Source: Neoceratodus forsteri (lineage: Eukaryota > Chordata > Ceratodontiformes > Ceratodontidae). From it: DNA of 64,000 nucleotides. How positions within the stretch are numbered: position 1 is the stretch's first letter; the number at the start of each line of letters is the position of its first letter. This document shows, piece by piece, positions 1-10,865 of the stretch. The position numbers were made by a program, and so were the translations under genes. The notes beneath the pieces are model-generated. The model made no database searches and was not told the origin of the DNA. It saw nothing but the letters and a program-made list of their open reading frames with translations. The stretch covers positions 695,345,501 to 695,409,500 of the forward strand of contig CM057454.1 of assembly GCA_016271365.2 (NCBI GenBank), in the 5' to 3' direction.

Positions 1-960
1 GAAAAATTAGAAAGACTGTCACCAGGCTCATTTGATTTAACATAAAATATGGTAGCATGACCATAGAACCATTAGTACAGGTGATCAGGGCAAAGTTTGA
101 CACCCAACTTCTTTATTGTTCTGACATTTGGGACTATCAGAATCTAAACAGATTAATGTCCCCTCTATATAAATTCCTTCATACAATTCTAAAGCTTGGG
201 GATTCTTGCCCAGCAGCATACATAAAATCTGAACTGGGGATAGTTAATATACAGTAGGGGCCCTGACTGAAATAGGAAAAGTCAATTATTGGATTAGACT
301 GAGTAAACAAAATAACTCTACCTTAGCAAATCTCTCTTTAAAAGAAAACATATAATTTAGGCTACAGAAATGGTTATTGGTTTACCACTCTCTTGGCTAT
401 ACTAAAAAACATAAAATCTTAAACTTGAAACATGCAGTTGATAAGGGTATTACACTTACTATAAGGTATAACAAATACATCACTAAAAGAATAACAAATA
501 ATTGGAACTGATTAGATTTAAAGTTAGTTAAAAACTCCCACTATTCAAAATGGTTTCCTCAAAATAACTATTATTTTGAGTGTAAACCCATAGAAATATT
601 AACTGATCCAACGCTTAGATCTACTGTTTCCAACTACAAATTTGAGCAATGTCTGAGTAACATGCTATTATATCATTATAAAAAAAAATGGTCTCCAGTC
701 AGGACAGTGTGATTGTAGCCATAGAGGTGAGGAAAATCTATTATATATACTATGGTACTGCTCTTGGTATGACAGCCAAAGAGCCTATTGGTTGAGTCCC
801 TTTCTAAATAGCATGCATCAGATGGACAAATTAACCCTCACAAATATATTGTTTCACTCTGAGGATGTTTGGTCTGTTGAAAGATTAGCAAAATGTTTGT
901 CTGTAATTAACAGAATAAGAAAACAAATAATTGTAACTTAAACCTGGGTGGTTTCTTACA
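1..960 (+). pseudogene. 3' fragment of a non-LTR retrotransposon (RT C-terminal region)
   Basis: Translation of 57-257 reads like the post-catalytic part of a non-LTR reverse transcriptase (LLYCSDIWDYQNL, then ILKLGDSCPAAYIKSELGI). After one frame change it continues with VNYWIRLSK near 280. Near 710-790 a Cys/His segment (CDCSHRGEENLLYILWYCSWYD) resembles the C-terminal zinc-finger-like region found in several non-LTR clades. No RT catalytic motif lies in the window, so the element is cut by the window start or 5'-truncated. Stops at 255 and 351 and several frame changes show it is dead. I cannot assign the clade; it does not look like the CR1 or L2 copies elsewhere here. The right boundary near 960 is approximate. 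Confidence 0.5.
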
Positions 961-2100
961 GATATGTCGGGCAGGATTTACAAAGGGAGCCAAAAATTCC
1001 ACAGCTGTGGAAAAAAGCCTTGCAGCACTGTCAAAATGTAGTTGCAGCATATTCACAAAGAAAATTTCCTCAATTGCAGAAAATCACAAAACAGGCAAGC
1101 TGCAAAATTGTGTAAGTGCTGAAAATCCTAATTTTTTCCTGAGCTGCTGAAAATTCCTAAGTGCAGATCTGCAGCTGAGGAAAAGGCTCAGAAGGCACAA
1201 CAGGTGATCCATATTTACTGGAGCAGCAGACTTTGACAGTCTTGTCATAGATGCAGCAGAAAGTACTCACAGAGAGACCAGCAGCCAGCCCCTCGACTGG
1301 GACCACTGCAGCACCAGTGGTACCAGCAGGACCATGTAACTAATGGTGGAACTGATGGTTGTGTCTCTCCCTGGGATGTTTATGTTGCCTGCTTCAGTAG
1401 CACTCACTGCAGGCTGTTACCAGCTCTGCCTCTACTGTCTGTGGGGCTCCTTTATGGGCTGTACTGGGTCTAGTGGTTGTGGTTTGTTGCCTTTCAATGA
1501 AAATGTGTACTAATTTTGTTGTAACAACTACACTACTATACACCCACTGGTTTCTGCTGTTGCTTGGTGACTGAACCTGCACTATAATTGTATCTCAATT
1601 GCTGGTACACTGCATTTTGCTCAGGGAGTTGCGCCTCACTTTATGAAAACACTGGCTGAGAATAACTAAGGAGATATTACTACTTTCAATGGCTTTCCCC
1701 TCCGGAACTTCTGCAGCTGCACTTTTTCCGCAGTCCCCAGTGTATTTTTTCCAGGCTACAGATTTTTTGTGTATACTCAACACAATTTCTGCTTTTGTTT
1801 TCTCTACTGTGGAACATTTGGGACTTGCTGATGGTTTTGGACCTTCATAGTGTTTGAGAATCCAGCCTGTCTTTTTAGCTATTTATATGTAAAGCATGTA
1901 CAATATAAAATTTCAGCTTAAACTATTTTTTTCAAATTTGTATTGCAGTATTATTTATTGTATCACACTTTCTATGCTTTTATGTATCTATTTGTGAATG
2001 TTGCACTGTGAATATATTGTACTTGTAAAGGGTTTTAGCTACACAATAAAATAATTGATTAATAGTAAACGTTACTTCAGCCCAGTCTAACGGGGGGGGA
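961..2100. other. Unassigned sequence, no gene recognised
   Basis: AT-rich DNA with only short spurious ORFs. An AATAAA-like string near 2045 is not preceded by recognisable coding sequence. I see no repeat that I can name. Confidence 0.5.
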
Positions 2101-2265
2101 CCACATGTAAGCATTAATTCCTGAGACAGGAGGGCATTTCCCAGGAATTACTGCATGGTTGGGGTGCACAAGGCCGCACGCTGAGCACTTCCCACCACCC
2201 AACCATGCATTATTTCCTGGGAAATGCTCTCCTGTTGAGGGGATTAATGCACTTGTAACATGGCA
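2101..2265. repeat. Foldback MITE, copy 1
   Basis: Two arms of about 60 bp (2101-2163 and 2198-2265) are near-perfect reverse complements, sharing blocks such as GCATTTCCCAGGAA and ATGCATGGTTGGG, around a 34-bp loop. There is no coding capacity. The loop contains an AAGGC...GAGCACTT string resembling the core of the other palindromes in this window, so I place it in the same family, less securely than the 5.7, 21.3, 26.1 and 40.9 kb copies because its outer ends are not recognisable. Confidence 0.7.
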
Positions 2266-2418
2266 AGTGCAAAGTGGGAATTCCTCACATTGGTGATGCA
2301 AGTACCGGAACTAGTGACATCTTTAATGATGGTTTCGTGGACTGTGAAAAAAAACAGTACTGCCGCCCACATGCAGCCACTTCCCGTAATACTGCGTGTG
2401 AGGTTTTCTTACCTTTGA

Positions 2419-2461
2419 AATGTAGCCATGCATAGCAAGGCAATTTATGCATGGCTACATT
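2419..2461. repeat. Perfect 15-bp hairpin
   Basis: AATGTAGCCATGCAT at 2419-2433 is matched by its exact reverse complement at 2447-2461 with a 13-base loop. It is probably part of a short foldback element next to the palindrome at 2.1 kb. Confidence 0.7.
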
Positions 2462-2639
2462 CCAGTCATGTTACCTGTTTACTCCAACCATTGTGTAGTA
2501 TTCACGAAGTACTGTTAATGCCGTGTTACAATTCTCTTTAACTGACTATCTCTACATCCTACTCATTGCCATTCACTGCTTACTGTTACTAACAGCAGCT
2601 GCCAACTACTCATGCCTCCTTCTCACTGTGACTCCCACT

Positions 2640-2715
2640 ATGTCTTGTCTTCTTTCTATCTCTCTGTATGTCTCTCTCCATCTATCTGTCTCTGACTCCC
2701 TCTCTCTCACTAATG
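2640..2715. repeat. Pyrimidine-rich low-complexity tract
   Basis: Interrupted TCTC, TCTA and TCTG runs. The open frame across it is a composition artefact. Confidence 0.7.
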
Positions 2716-2944
2716 GCAGCTGTTGGCTGATAAACTGGTGTCTCAAAGTAAACTAAGATAAATAAAATGGTAGTAATTAGCTTTTATGGGTTCAGAAACA
2801 GAGACAGGATTACAAATAAATTGTACGATTGCCAACTTAAGCATGGTTTAAAAATTCCCTTTTGTCAGAATGGCCAGTATAAACTTGCTTGCACACAACA
2901 GTGCCACACAATGACACAAAGATAGAACAGAGACTAATTTTTTA

Positions 2945-3110
2945 TTTTACACTTAATTTTTTTATTTATTTTTTGATAACTGGGTAGGTGCACTATACAT
3001 AGAAATGCTCATTTTCAAGCAAGACCCAGGAGGTTACAAGTCAGATTGCCAAAACAAAACTATATGATATAGAGGATATACAGACACATTTACAGCAGTC
3101 TGATACAAAA
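2945..3110 (-). mobile_element. L2-like 3' tail fragment
   Basis: Read on the minus strand, this has a GAAAATGAGC string followed about 50 bases later by AATAAATAAA-type repeats. The clearer L2 copies at 20.9 kb and 38.1 kb end with the same arrangement (TTTGTAAATGAG... then TAAATAAATAAA). No coding part is visible. It could be an L2 3' UTR fragment or a SINE with an L2 tail. Confidence 0.35.
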
Positions 3111-3674
3111 GTGGCAAAGTGCACATCAAGTAAGAGGAAACTAGTAGAAATAACAAAGAAAATGTACATTTCAGAAATATTCATTTGATAAACTGTTAAG
3201 TAATGGCAATAACAGCTTTACAACTAAACAAGAGTACATTTTAATACAAAAATGCACTAATTTGTACGTAATTACATATGAGATGGCTACATACAGGCAG
3301 AGAATACCTTATGTAGCCAATTCAATTACATTTAGCTGTACAGGTAGGGAGAGGAGAAGGTAGAAATCGCACTGCTGATTGTAGAGCATAGAATGTGGTA
3401 GCAGCAGCAGGTGTGAAGAAAAGCCTCTGGAGCAGATTGAACCATAAGGAGGGTTGGTGAAACAAGGCATAGTTATAAGTGCAAAGAGAGTACTTAGGGT
3501 AGTCAGAGGATGGTTGAGGTGAGTAGAAAGGAAAGAAGAGAGGATCATGGAAGATGAAAGCAGTTACAGGGATATACTTTACAACACTTTTTGTTTTCAA
3601 ATATAATTTATTTTGTTTTAAAATTGATAACTATCTTCAAGGTTTTTTTTTTAACGAGAAATATTTTATAAGAA
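3111..3674. other. Unassigned sequence
   Basis: No gene or nameable repeat. Minus-strand open frames at 3309-3600 show no motif I recognise. Confidence 0.45.
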
Positions 3675-3835
3675 CCATAATATACTCCAGGGAATTGTTT
3701 GGCATGGGTTATTGCCCTTCCAGTGCTGAAAGGCACTTCTTAAGCACCTCATGCCTCACTATGCAACAGGGCATGCACTAGCCTGTGATGTTCAATGACC
3801 TATTGTGTCTTATTGCTTACATCATGGCTCAGAAA
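3675..3835. repeat. Foldback MITE, decayed or chimeric copy
   Basis: The right end carries the family terminus (reverse complement TAAGCAATAAGACAC) and the centre carries the family core (GTGCTGAAAGGCACTTC ... CTCATGCCTCACTA). Unlike the other copies the two stems pair poorly: the left stem has GGCATGGGTTATTGCCC while the right stem, reversed, has CATTGAACATCACAGG. It is either old or a recombinant of two copies. Confidence 0.5.
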
Positions 3836-4422
3836 TAATACAATTTTGTGGTTATGTTGTGCAGTTTCCTCATGCAATATTCACAGCATACTGCACAATA
3901 GCATGTTAATTTATTGTTAAGACAGACTTTCATGTGGGATAACTAAATGAACAACACAGTGTCACAGCACAAGTATCCCTATATGTACCTGACATAAAAT
4001 AACTGTTACAGGAAGTGTGATCTATAAAATGGTTGCCTAATTGGGAACAAGGAGGTTACTAGCTGCTCTAAACCAAACCAGTATGTTCTCATTGTGACCT
4101 TGCACATCAGGTGACTTCCAGGGTAAAGACCATCAGACTACTGAAATGAGTAGTAATGGGTACACACATTGTGTTTGATGTTGCATATCAGCTGGCCTGT
4201 GTTGGCACACATTAGATGTGGGTTCAATACTGCGTCTCTGATGGATGGGTTTCACTGTGTGATGTCATATACAGATTATTGCCTTTGATTTGCCAAGCTG
4301 TGATAATCTCTATGATAATTTGTCTTGTGTTTGCAAATGTACAAAGCCATTTGTTCTCTCTTAAAATATGGTTGTTGCTCAGCACTAGTAGTCTTTTAGT
4401 GCCTTTGCGTGGCTTTAAATAT

Positions 4423-4443
4423 ACAGTACAGTACAGTACAGTA
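4423..4443. repeat. (ACAGT)n microsatellite
   Basis: Four uninterrupted ACAGT units. Confidence 0.85.
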
Positions 4444-4759
4444 GTATTGTGAGATGTATTTATGAATCCACCTTTGACATTAGCATGTGTGCAATCCCTG
4501 ATTATTGCTGGGTTACATTTTTATTATGCTTGAAAAATTGGCCACAATTGCCAATGCCAGTTTTGCACAATTTTCAAAAAATTATGTCGAAATCCCAAAT
4601 AGTTTTGCTTTTTCATTTTTCCCTAAATTGCTACTTTTTCCAGCTTGTAAATTTTTAAAATGTAAATTCTTACAAATGCATAATTTCACCAAATTATGTC
4701 ACTGGGTGACCCCCAAAAAAAATCCCAATTTTGACCTACAAATATAAAACTACTAGTAC

Positions 4760-5225
4760 AATTTGCCTGTACAATAAAAAACTGGTGCTCCTGCTATAGG
4801 GTGCATTTCAGTTCTGATGCTTGGGACTGACAGCACTGCATATGTACTTCACTGCTACATATGATGCACGACCTCCCTAAGGATGGAGCACTTGTAATGC
4901 TACTGTCTGATCACTTAAAACCAAAACTGTTTTTTTTTTCTAATACTGTATTCACCTGACAGCACAATTCTCCATACAGCTTAGGCTGGTGCTATGGCTA
5001 AGTGATCAGTTTCAGTACTGACACCTGAGAATTACAGCACTGCATTTGTGTACTGCTACTCTACATGAAGCAGGACCCCTGCTCGAGTAATGCTTTGTAC
5101 TGCTACTGGCTGATAATAAAAGTAACCCCACTGTTTAAACTGATGCTTAAGTTTTCCTTTATACAGCATATACAGCTGTTGGCATGATTTTCCTGTACAG
5201 TTTCTGCTTACATGTCAGGGAGAAA
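4760..5225. repeat. Diverged tandem duplication, unit about 220 bp
   Basis: Two successive blocks share ordered words: a TTTCAGT.CTGA segment, then ACAGCACTGCAT, then TGTACT...CTACAT, then TGCTACTG.CTGAT. The copies have drifted by substitutions and small indels. A weak third start may follow near 5200. No coding signal. Confidence 0.4.
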
Positions 5226-5690
5226 CAATTACTTCCACTTGCTCCTGTCTGGTGCTTGGACTGTCACAGGAAGTGGAGGAGCTACTTGACTGTTAACAGA
5301 GTCAAACAAAAACTCTCTACTGCCTTTTCATTTCTTTTAATTAATCTTTAAAAATTGCACAGACCTTTGCTCTCTTGATTGGGACACACTCACAATGATG
5401 AATGGTGTTGGGGGGGGGGCTGGCATATAGTAAATAGCACAAAAAAAAAAGCTGAAATGTTGACAACAAAGTCTCCCACATAGTAGCCACAGTACAACAA
5501 GCTCACTATAAGTGCTACATGCAGAACTATTGATGCCACAGTACTACAAATGCCATGTGACAAAAGCCAATGACATCATCAGCTAGAAGGCAGAAGGACT
5601 ATTTTACCTCAAATTAACATCATGATTTGAGTTTTTAGATATATACATGTTTTTAGGGTAAGAAAAATATTGTACATAAAGAAACCCATT
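5226..5690. other. Unassigned sequence with poly-G and poly-A runs
   Basis: Contains a G run near 5410 and an A run near 5440. No gene or repeat identified. Confidence 0.5.
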
Positions 5691-5694
5691 TTAT

Positions 5695-5835
5695 AAGCAC
5701 AGTAAGACATGACAGGGTGTGCATTGAACAGATATTACTACACTTCCAGGGGCTGAAGGCACTTGGTACCTTACTACACCCCTGGGGGGTGGTAATATAT
5801 GTTCAATGCACATCCCATTGTGTCTTATTGCTTAC
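5695..5835. repeat. Foldback MITE, copy A
   Basis: Left arm 5702-5752 and right arm about 5779-5832 are reverse complements over about 50 bp, including TGTGCATTGAACA and ATATTAC. The ends read TAAGCA..TAAGACA. The short loop contains CTGAAGGCACTTGG, the shared core of this family. The stem sequence differs from the stems of the other copies. Confidence 0.75.
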
Positions 5836-6612
5836 TTCATCCCAAGGTACAGCAAAAAAAACAAGTATAGTTTGCCCTCCCAACCTTCTAAAGACCATTC
5901 TATATTAAGTCTAACATAGTAATGTTTTAAAACATTTCAAAATTTTCCCCAAATTCAGTGCTCGACCCCAACATCACCTCCACATGCAGAGACCTACCAG
6001 TAAAATTTGATAAGAACTTATCATCTGACATGCTATCCTGCAATTCACATATTCATGGCTGTCTGTTAAACTACAAAGAGTTACAGATTCTAACAGGATC
6101 AGTGAATGATGGCGGTACCTGACCACAGGGGAAGCCTGCACACAACCCAAAAAAAGAAGATGCACCATTACTCCACCACATGGCTTGTGCCTCTGATCTG
6201 CAGTCTTAGCAAATGTAATCCCTGAAAATTAGAATTATTATATGGCATGCTGTCAAAAACAGTCCCAGTCTAGCCAAGATACTTAAAGTCCCAGTCTAGC
6301 CCTGATGGCCTGTGATACACCAAAGAACAGAACTTGATTGGTAATCATGTCTAATGGTATGCTGAGAAGTCCATGGAGCAAGGGGGGACAAATCACACCC
6401 TCAAAGGCATTGATACAGTGCTAAAATAGAAAGTCATAATAAAATCAAATAATTTTGTTAAGCAAAGCACTGCAGATCATAGAATTTGTCAGTGTTCAGT
6501 TCTACTCATGAACTCAGGGAAGAAAGGGTGTATTCATTCATAAGGCCATTTAGCTCCTGCTTCCTCCACAAAATCACTGTCTTCTGTCCTAGTCATCTCA
6601 GCTTCATTCCTA
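5836..6612. other. Unassigned sequence
   Basis: No gene or nameable repeat. An imperfect direct repeat of AGTCCCAGTCTAGCC occurs near 6263 and 6289. Confidence 0.45.
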
Positions 6613-7144
6613 CAGATTAGGGGTCTATGTGATAATGGCGAATGCCTAAAGGCGATCACCGTTATCGCACAGAGTGCCAAAAACATTTTCCGCACTCTGA
6701 CAACCCCGGCGCACAGGACAATGGTGCCAGAAGAGTTTTTTCATGCCCCCCACACCCCTCTACTTAAGGATTCTCAACTCTGGGAGGGTGCATGTCCTGG
6801 GTGGGTGAAAGCATTAAAATAATAAAGGTTCGGACTGGGCACAATAAACGCACCGGGCGCCGGACCAGGAACCCAGTACTCACCCACCCAACCACTAGCC
6901 AACCCTCGATGCCACGATGCAGCTCGGCCATCCACAGCAGCGGCCACCCCTTACAGCCCTCTGCCTCCTACCAACCCATGCTCACCATGCTCGCCCCCCC
7001 ACGCACACATACACATACCGACATCCTGTTGCCCAGTTCACCCACCCCTCATCCGGTCGCCCAATCCTCCCATCTCCTTGAGGATTGTGCCAGGAAGGAG
7101 TTGCTGTTATGGACTGTGCCCTTCTCGCGTCACATCATGGGTTA
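6613..7144. repeat. GC-rich block, possible DNA-transposon fragment
   Basis: It begins GGGGTCTATGTGA after TTA, which recalls PIF-Harbinger-like ends, and has a subterminal hairpin (6631-6646 with 6651-6666, 12 of 16 paired). It is much more GC- and CpG-rich than its surroundings. I could not find a matching opposite end, so the class is open. The open frame at 6792-7172 is proline/serine-rich with no motif; I read it as a composition artefact. Confidence 0.3.
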
Positions 7145-7913
7145 TCACAGATTAGTCTGGTTGCTTCATTAGGATCATCGAAGAGATACATATGCCTATT
7201 TCAGTCAAGCTTTAATTTTGCTGGAACCATGAGTTGATGCTGCAGTTTCAGGGTGTGCAGAGTATTACGCATCCTGTCAAAGGCCTTGTGGCACTGCCTT
7301 GTGGTATATGAAAAGTCAGGGAATAAGGAGAGATGAGAGTCCCTGTATTACAGGTTTCTTTTCTGTTTAGCTAGGTCCATGATGTTATCTTGAACTCCCA
7401 TACCATTGTATGCTAATAGAAAGGTTTACTGCCCCATGTTGACTGTCATGTCCCTCTTGGGGATAATCTGAAATATATTTTCCAATGCAAAGGCTGGGTC
7501 CTCTTCTAAAAGCTCTAAAATCTATGGAAGTATGGTCACTATGATGTTGAGGGGCTCCTCACCTTCCACTTGTTCTGGCAAACCAATCAGTTTTATGTTT
7601 TCTTCTGTTGACTGGTTATCCACAGTCTCCAGCCTTTGCCTGAAAAGAGTGTTCTCTTTAACCAGCTTTGCTGTGCCATCTATGACTTTAGCACTGAATT
7701 GTTCCTCTCTGTACCATTTGCTTCACATTGTCGATTCTTTGTTTAAGAGTGTACACCCAATAGGTCTGGGTGTTCTCAGTGATACCTAGGCCAATTCAGT
7801 ACTACTACTTCCTGCAGCTCCATTTTTCAGTGGCAGCCTAGAATCTTGTGTCTTACTTGGTCTTGACAAAACAAAAAGTCATTTGTGGGTGATGCATTCT
7901 TTGGTTTGCCCAT
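7145..7913 (-). pseudogene. L1-type retrotransposon ORF1 protein, eroded
   Basis: On the minus strand a start at 7913 (MGKPKN) leads, through several frameshifts, into the L1 ORF1p architecture. There is a weak coiled-coil region, then an RRM-type segment (NIKLIGLPEQVEGEEPLN at about 7600-7540). A C-terminal domain follows with SHLSLFPDFSYTTRQ, FDRMRNTLHTLKL and PAKLKL (about 7350-7200), ending YLFDDPNEATRLI near 7150. In L1 elements this protein trimerises, binds RNA and acts as a chaperone in the retrotransposition particle. At least four in-frame stops are present. No matching L1 endonuclease/RT ORF is found nearby, so this is an isolated fragment, interrupted or truncated where the GC-rich block begins. 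Confidence 0.75.
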
Positions 7914-9440
7914 AGTAACATTGTGGATGTCTCACAACAACAGCAAGTGTGGTCCTCAACATTTGAGCAAAATCACTAGTTAAATGAAAAAGTAGGCTAT
8001 AAACCTTGGGAACTCTGAAAGAAGCATCAGCTCAGGTCTGCTGCTAAGCCACATGCCCATGCCCCCTCATGTACTAAATAGTCATGTTCAGAAAGAGCTG
8101 ATCCTTCATTCTTTACATTTTTTTTGCTATGGCAAAATTTAAACTTTCAAAATACTCCACATAAACTGATGGTACTGCAAAAATAACACTAAAAAATGGT
8201 TTGCCAATTCATATCTGGCAGATTCTAAATTTTAAAAAAACGTTCAATGTTTGTTTTTTCAAGGATTGATCTATATTGCAGCTCTGTGTGTCTAATTGTT
8301 ATTGGATAACCACCGTTGGATCATACTCAGTGTGAACAAACCAGGAATCATGGGAAATGTTCCTCTTCCTCAATAAAAGGGCTATTTGGTAACATTGCAA
8401 AAGTTTTTTTCTTATGTGAATATTACTTTTCAAAGAGCACATATTTTAAAATCCTAAATCTGTAAAATTGTGCAATCTCATTCATTTGCACCAAAAGCCA
8501 CATAGCGCTCATGACGTGTTTTCCAGATTGCAAGATTATATCTATCTATAACCTCCCTAGTATCATTCAACTTGTGCAAAATAAAAGAGAATGCACATTT
8601 ATTACAAAAACACAGTGCTATATGCAAAAAAATTGTGCTTCTAAAGAGACTGTGCTCAAGTCACAAAATTGTGTGAAAATTCATAAAATGTATACAATTA
8701 TGCAAAAATGGCATGAAACAGATTTTTAGACTTTTACCCAGTACTATCCTTGATTTTTCAATTCAAAGCACACTGCTTTATGGTGCACAAACCTAGGATT
8801 CCAATATAGCAATTTAATCCCTAACTATGGACCCAATCTAGGAGCAAAGCACAGTTTGCTCAGACCAAAAGCAATATATGCCATGAAAACTGCTTGAATA
8901 CTGTATGTTGGTTGTTGTGTGTTTTTTTTTTCAAGTTTATTGCAGGAAAGACTCTGTTGACCAAGCTCATTCACAAGGAGGTCCTGAGGCACATACAGAT
9001 GCAGTTCACAATTACATAGACAGGAGATATAAAGTGTAGAACAACAAAGAATAATTATATAATACAAGAGGTATACACAATAGAAGTCTTACAGTGTTAA
9101 CGCTGTGTGCATGGTGTGACCACGTTTTAAACTACAAATTGTATGATATACCATTTGACTGTGTATTTTATTGAAGTTTGAATCTACTCTATGTCAGTCC
9201 TTGAGCCTTAGCAGTCACAGCACTCTAGGTAGAGGAGTAGTAGTTTTCTGGCTTGACTCCAGAACTACAACTCGGCAGAATTACCTTATTTTTCCTTTCA
9301 ACAACTGGGCAGCATCAGTTTGTTTTTCTTTTAAACTGATACATTGCTTCTGGGGTGCTTTTAATTTGAAAAAGGGCTTTGTAGAGACTTGGGGTAGTGA
9401 GGACAGAAAGTCATCTCCGCTACTTCGGGTGCTCTACAAT
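7914..9440. other. Unassigned AT-rich sequence with one L2-like tail
   Basis: The part next to 7913 may be leader of the L1-type fragment. From 8940 to 9040, read on the minus strand, CTTGTGAATGAGCTTGG...AATAAACTTGAAA resembles the L2 3' tails at 20.9 and 38.1 kb. Nothing else is assignable. Confidence 0.4.
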
Positions 9441-9684
9441 ATATAAACAAGCCCTGCGGCGAGCAGGGTGAAACCTGAACAGGCAGCAATGCTACGCGCT
9501 AAAGAAGGCCAAGATCGCCATCGCAAAGGCACGCTTCTGTGCGTGTTTTGCGTGTTTGGCCTTTTTGGAGTTTTCTCCTATCCGGATACATAAAGGGTGT
9601 GAGTTTTGTTTATCTTTCAGTATATTTGATAGATAAAGTATGGTTCTAAGTTATTAGCATTAGATATTTTAAAGTCATATAAAA

Positions 9685-10841
9685 ATGATTTCCTCAATTA
9701 TTACCGTGGATAGGCACACAGGTTACAAATGTGTCAATTGTTTTATGTTTAGCTTCTCTCTTGACCAAATTTCTAATGGAAGTTTTGAATGTGCCAAATG
9801 TATAAAAATTAAAAAACTAGAAGAAGAAATAAAACTATTTGATGAGCAGCTTAAAAATACTTGAGTTTAGCCAGCTTGAAACTAGGAAAGGCTTCAAATG
9901 CCCAGTGTTACAATTGGTACCTTGCAGATTCCCAAAATAAAGCGGAAAACCAAGAGTTAGGAAACAAACAAAAGAAAAGACTTAGCCATGAATTAAATCC
10001 GTGCTACAGAAGATGAATGGTTTACTGCCCAGGCTACAAAAATTACTAAAAAAGGAAGAAAAGCAGGAGAATTTTTGTTGCCCGTATCAAATAGTTTTGA
10101 TCCTTTAACACTACTTCCTGATCCACAAGATGTTAATGTGGATTCAGTAATGGAAACTAATATTCATTCTGGGGAACTAGCCAACAACATATCATCACTG
10201 GTACCTATATTAATTCCTAAAACCACATTAGTAGCTGAAAGTGGTCAAAATGATTTATTGTATTTTAACCAGGAAATATTTGTAAATTCAGAGTCAAGTC
10301 TGATGGAATCAAACATTAATAGTCACAATCAAATATTTGTTTTGGGAGACTCCATTATATCTAATCTTGATCGACAAATATGTAACATCAATAAATCAAC
10401 CCGTACTCTGTCCTGTTTTAGAGGAGCTAAGATACAGGATATCACAAAGATGACCAAAAATATACTTCATAATGGTGGAGATGACCCCCTAGTGATTATA
10501 CATTCGGGCATAAACAATATCAAATATCAAAGTGAACAACAAATAAAGTAGGCCTATGTAGGATTAACAAACTTACTGGTAAAACTTGGGGCAAAAATAA
10601 TTTTCTCAGAAATACTACCTGTTTTTGGAGCTGATGATTTTATTATCAGTAAAATCAAACACATTAACAATTGGTTGAGGCATTGGTGCTTAAAACAGAA
10701 TTGAATGTGTCTTACAAACTGGGAACTCTTTCTTCATAAAAAAGATCTCTATGCCTTTGATGGTCTTCGTTTAAACAAAAGAGGATCAAAAATGTTAGGA
10801 AATATCATCAATACAGCCATTACTGATACTTTAAACTATTA
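9685..10841 (+). pseudogene. CR1 ORF1: zinc finger, coiled coil and SGNH-type esterase domain
   Basis: The ATG at 9685 starts a 59-residue frame with paired CxxC motifs (CVNC and CAKC) followed by a Lys/Glu-rich helix likely to form a coiled coil, then a stop at 9862. Coding resumes in another frame about 10000 (EDEWFTAQATK) and continues to the SGNH-hydrolase-like domain: block I VLGDSII near 10340, a HSGINNI block near 10500, and the final segment with DGLRLNKRGSKMLG near 10760-10800. A stop at 10549 interrupts this last domain; the frame ends at 10839. ORF1 proteins of this type bind nucleic acid in CR1/L2-like elements, and the esterase domain's role is not settled. At least one frameshift and two stops make it non-functional. 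Confidence 0.7.
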
Positions 10842-10865
10842 AAGGGTGGGGGACTTAATGACTCT

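Noticed and set aside
6792..7172. A 126-codon ORF as a gene
   Set aside because: Pro/Ser/His-rich composition without motif. It crosses the apparent end of the L1-type fragment, so it spans two unrelated sequences.
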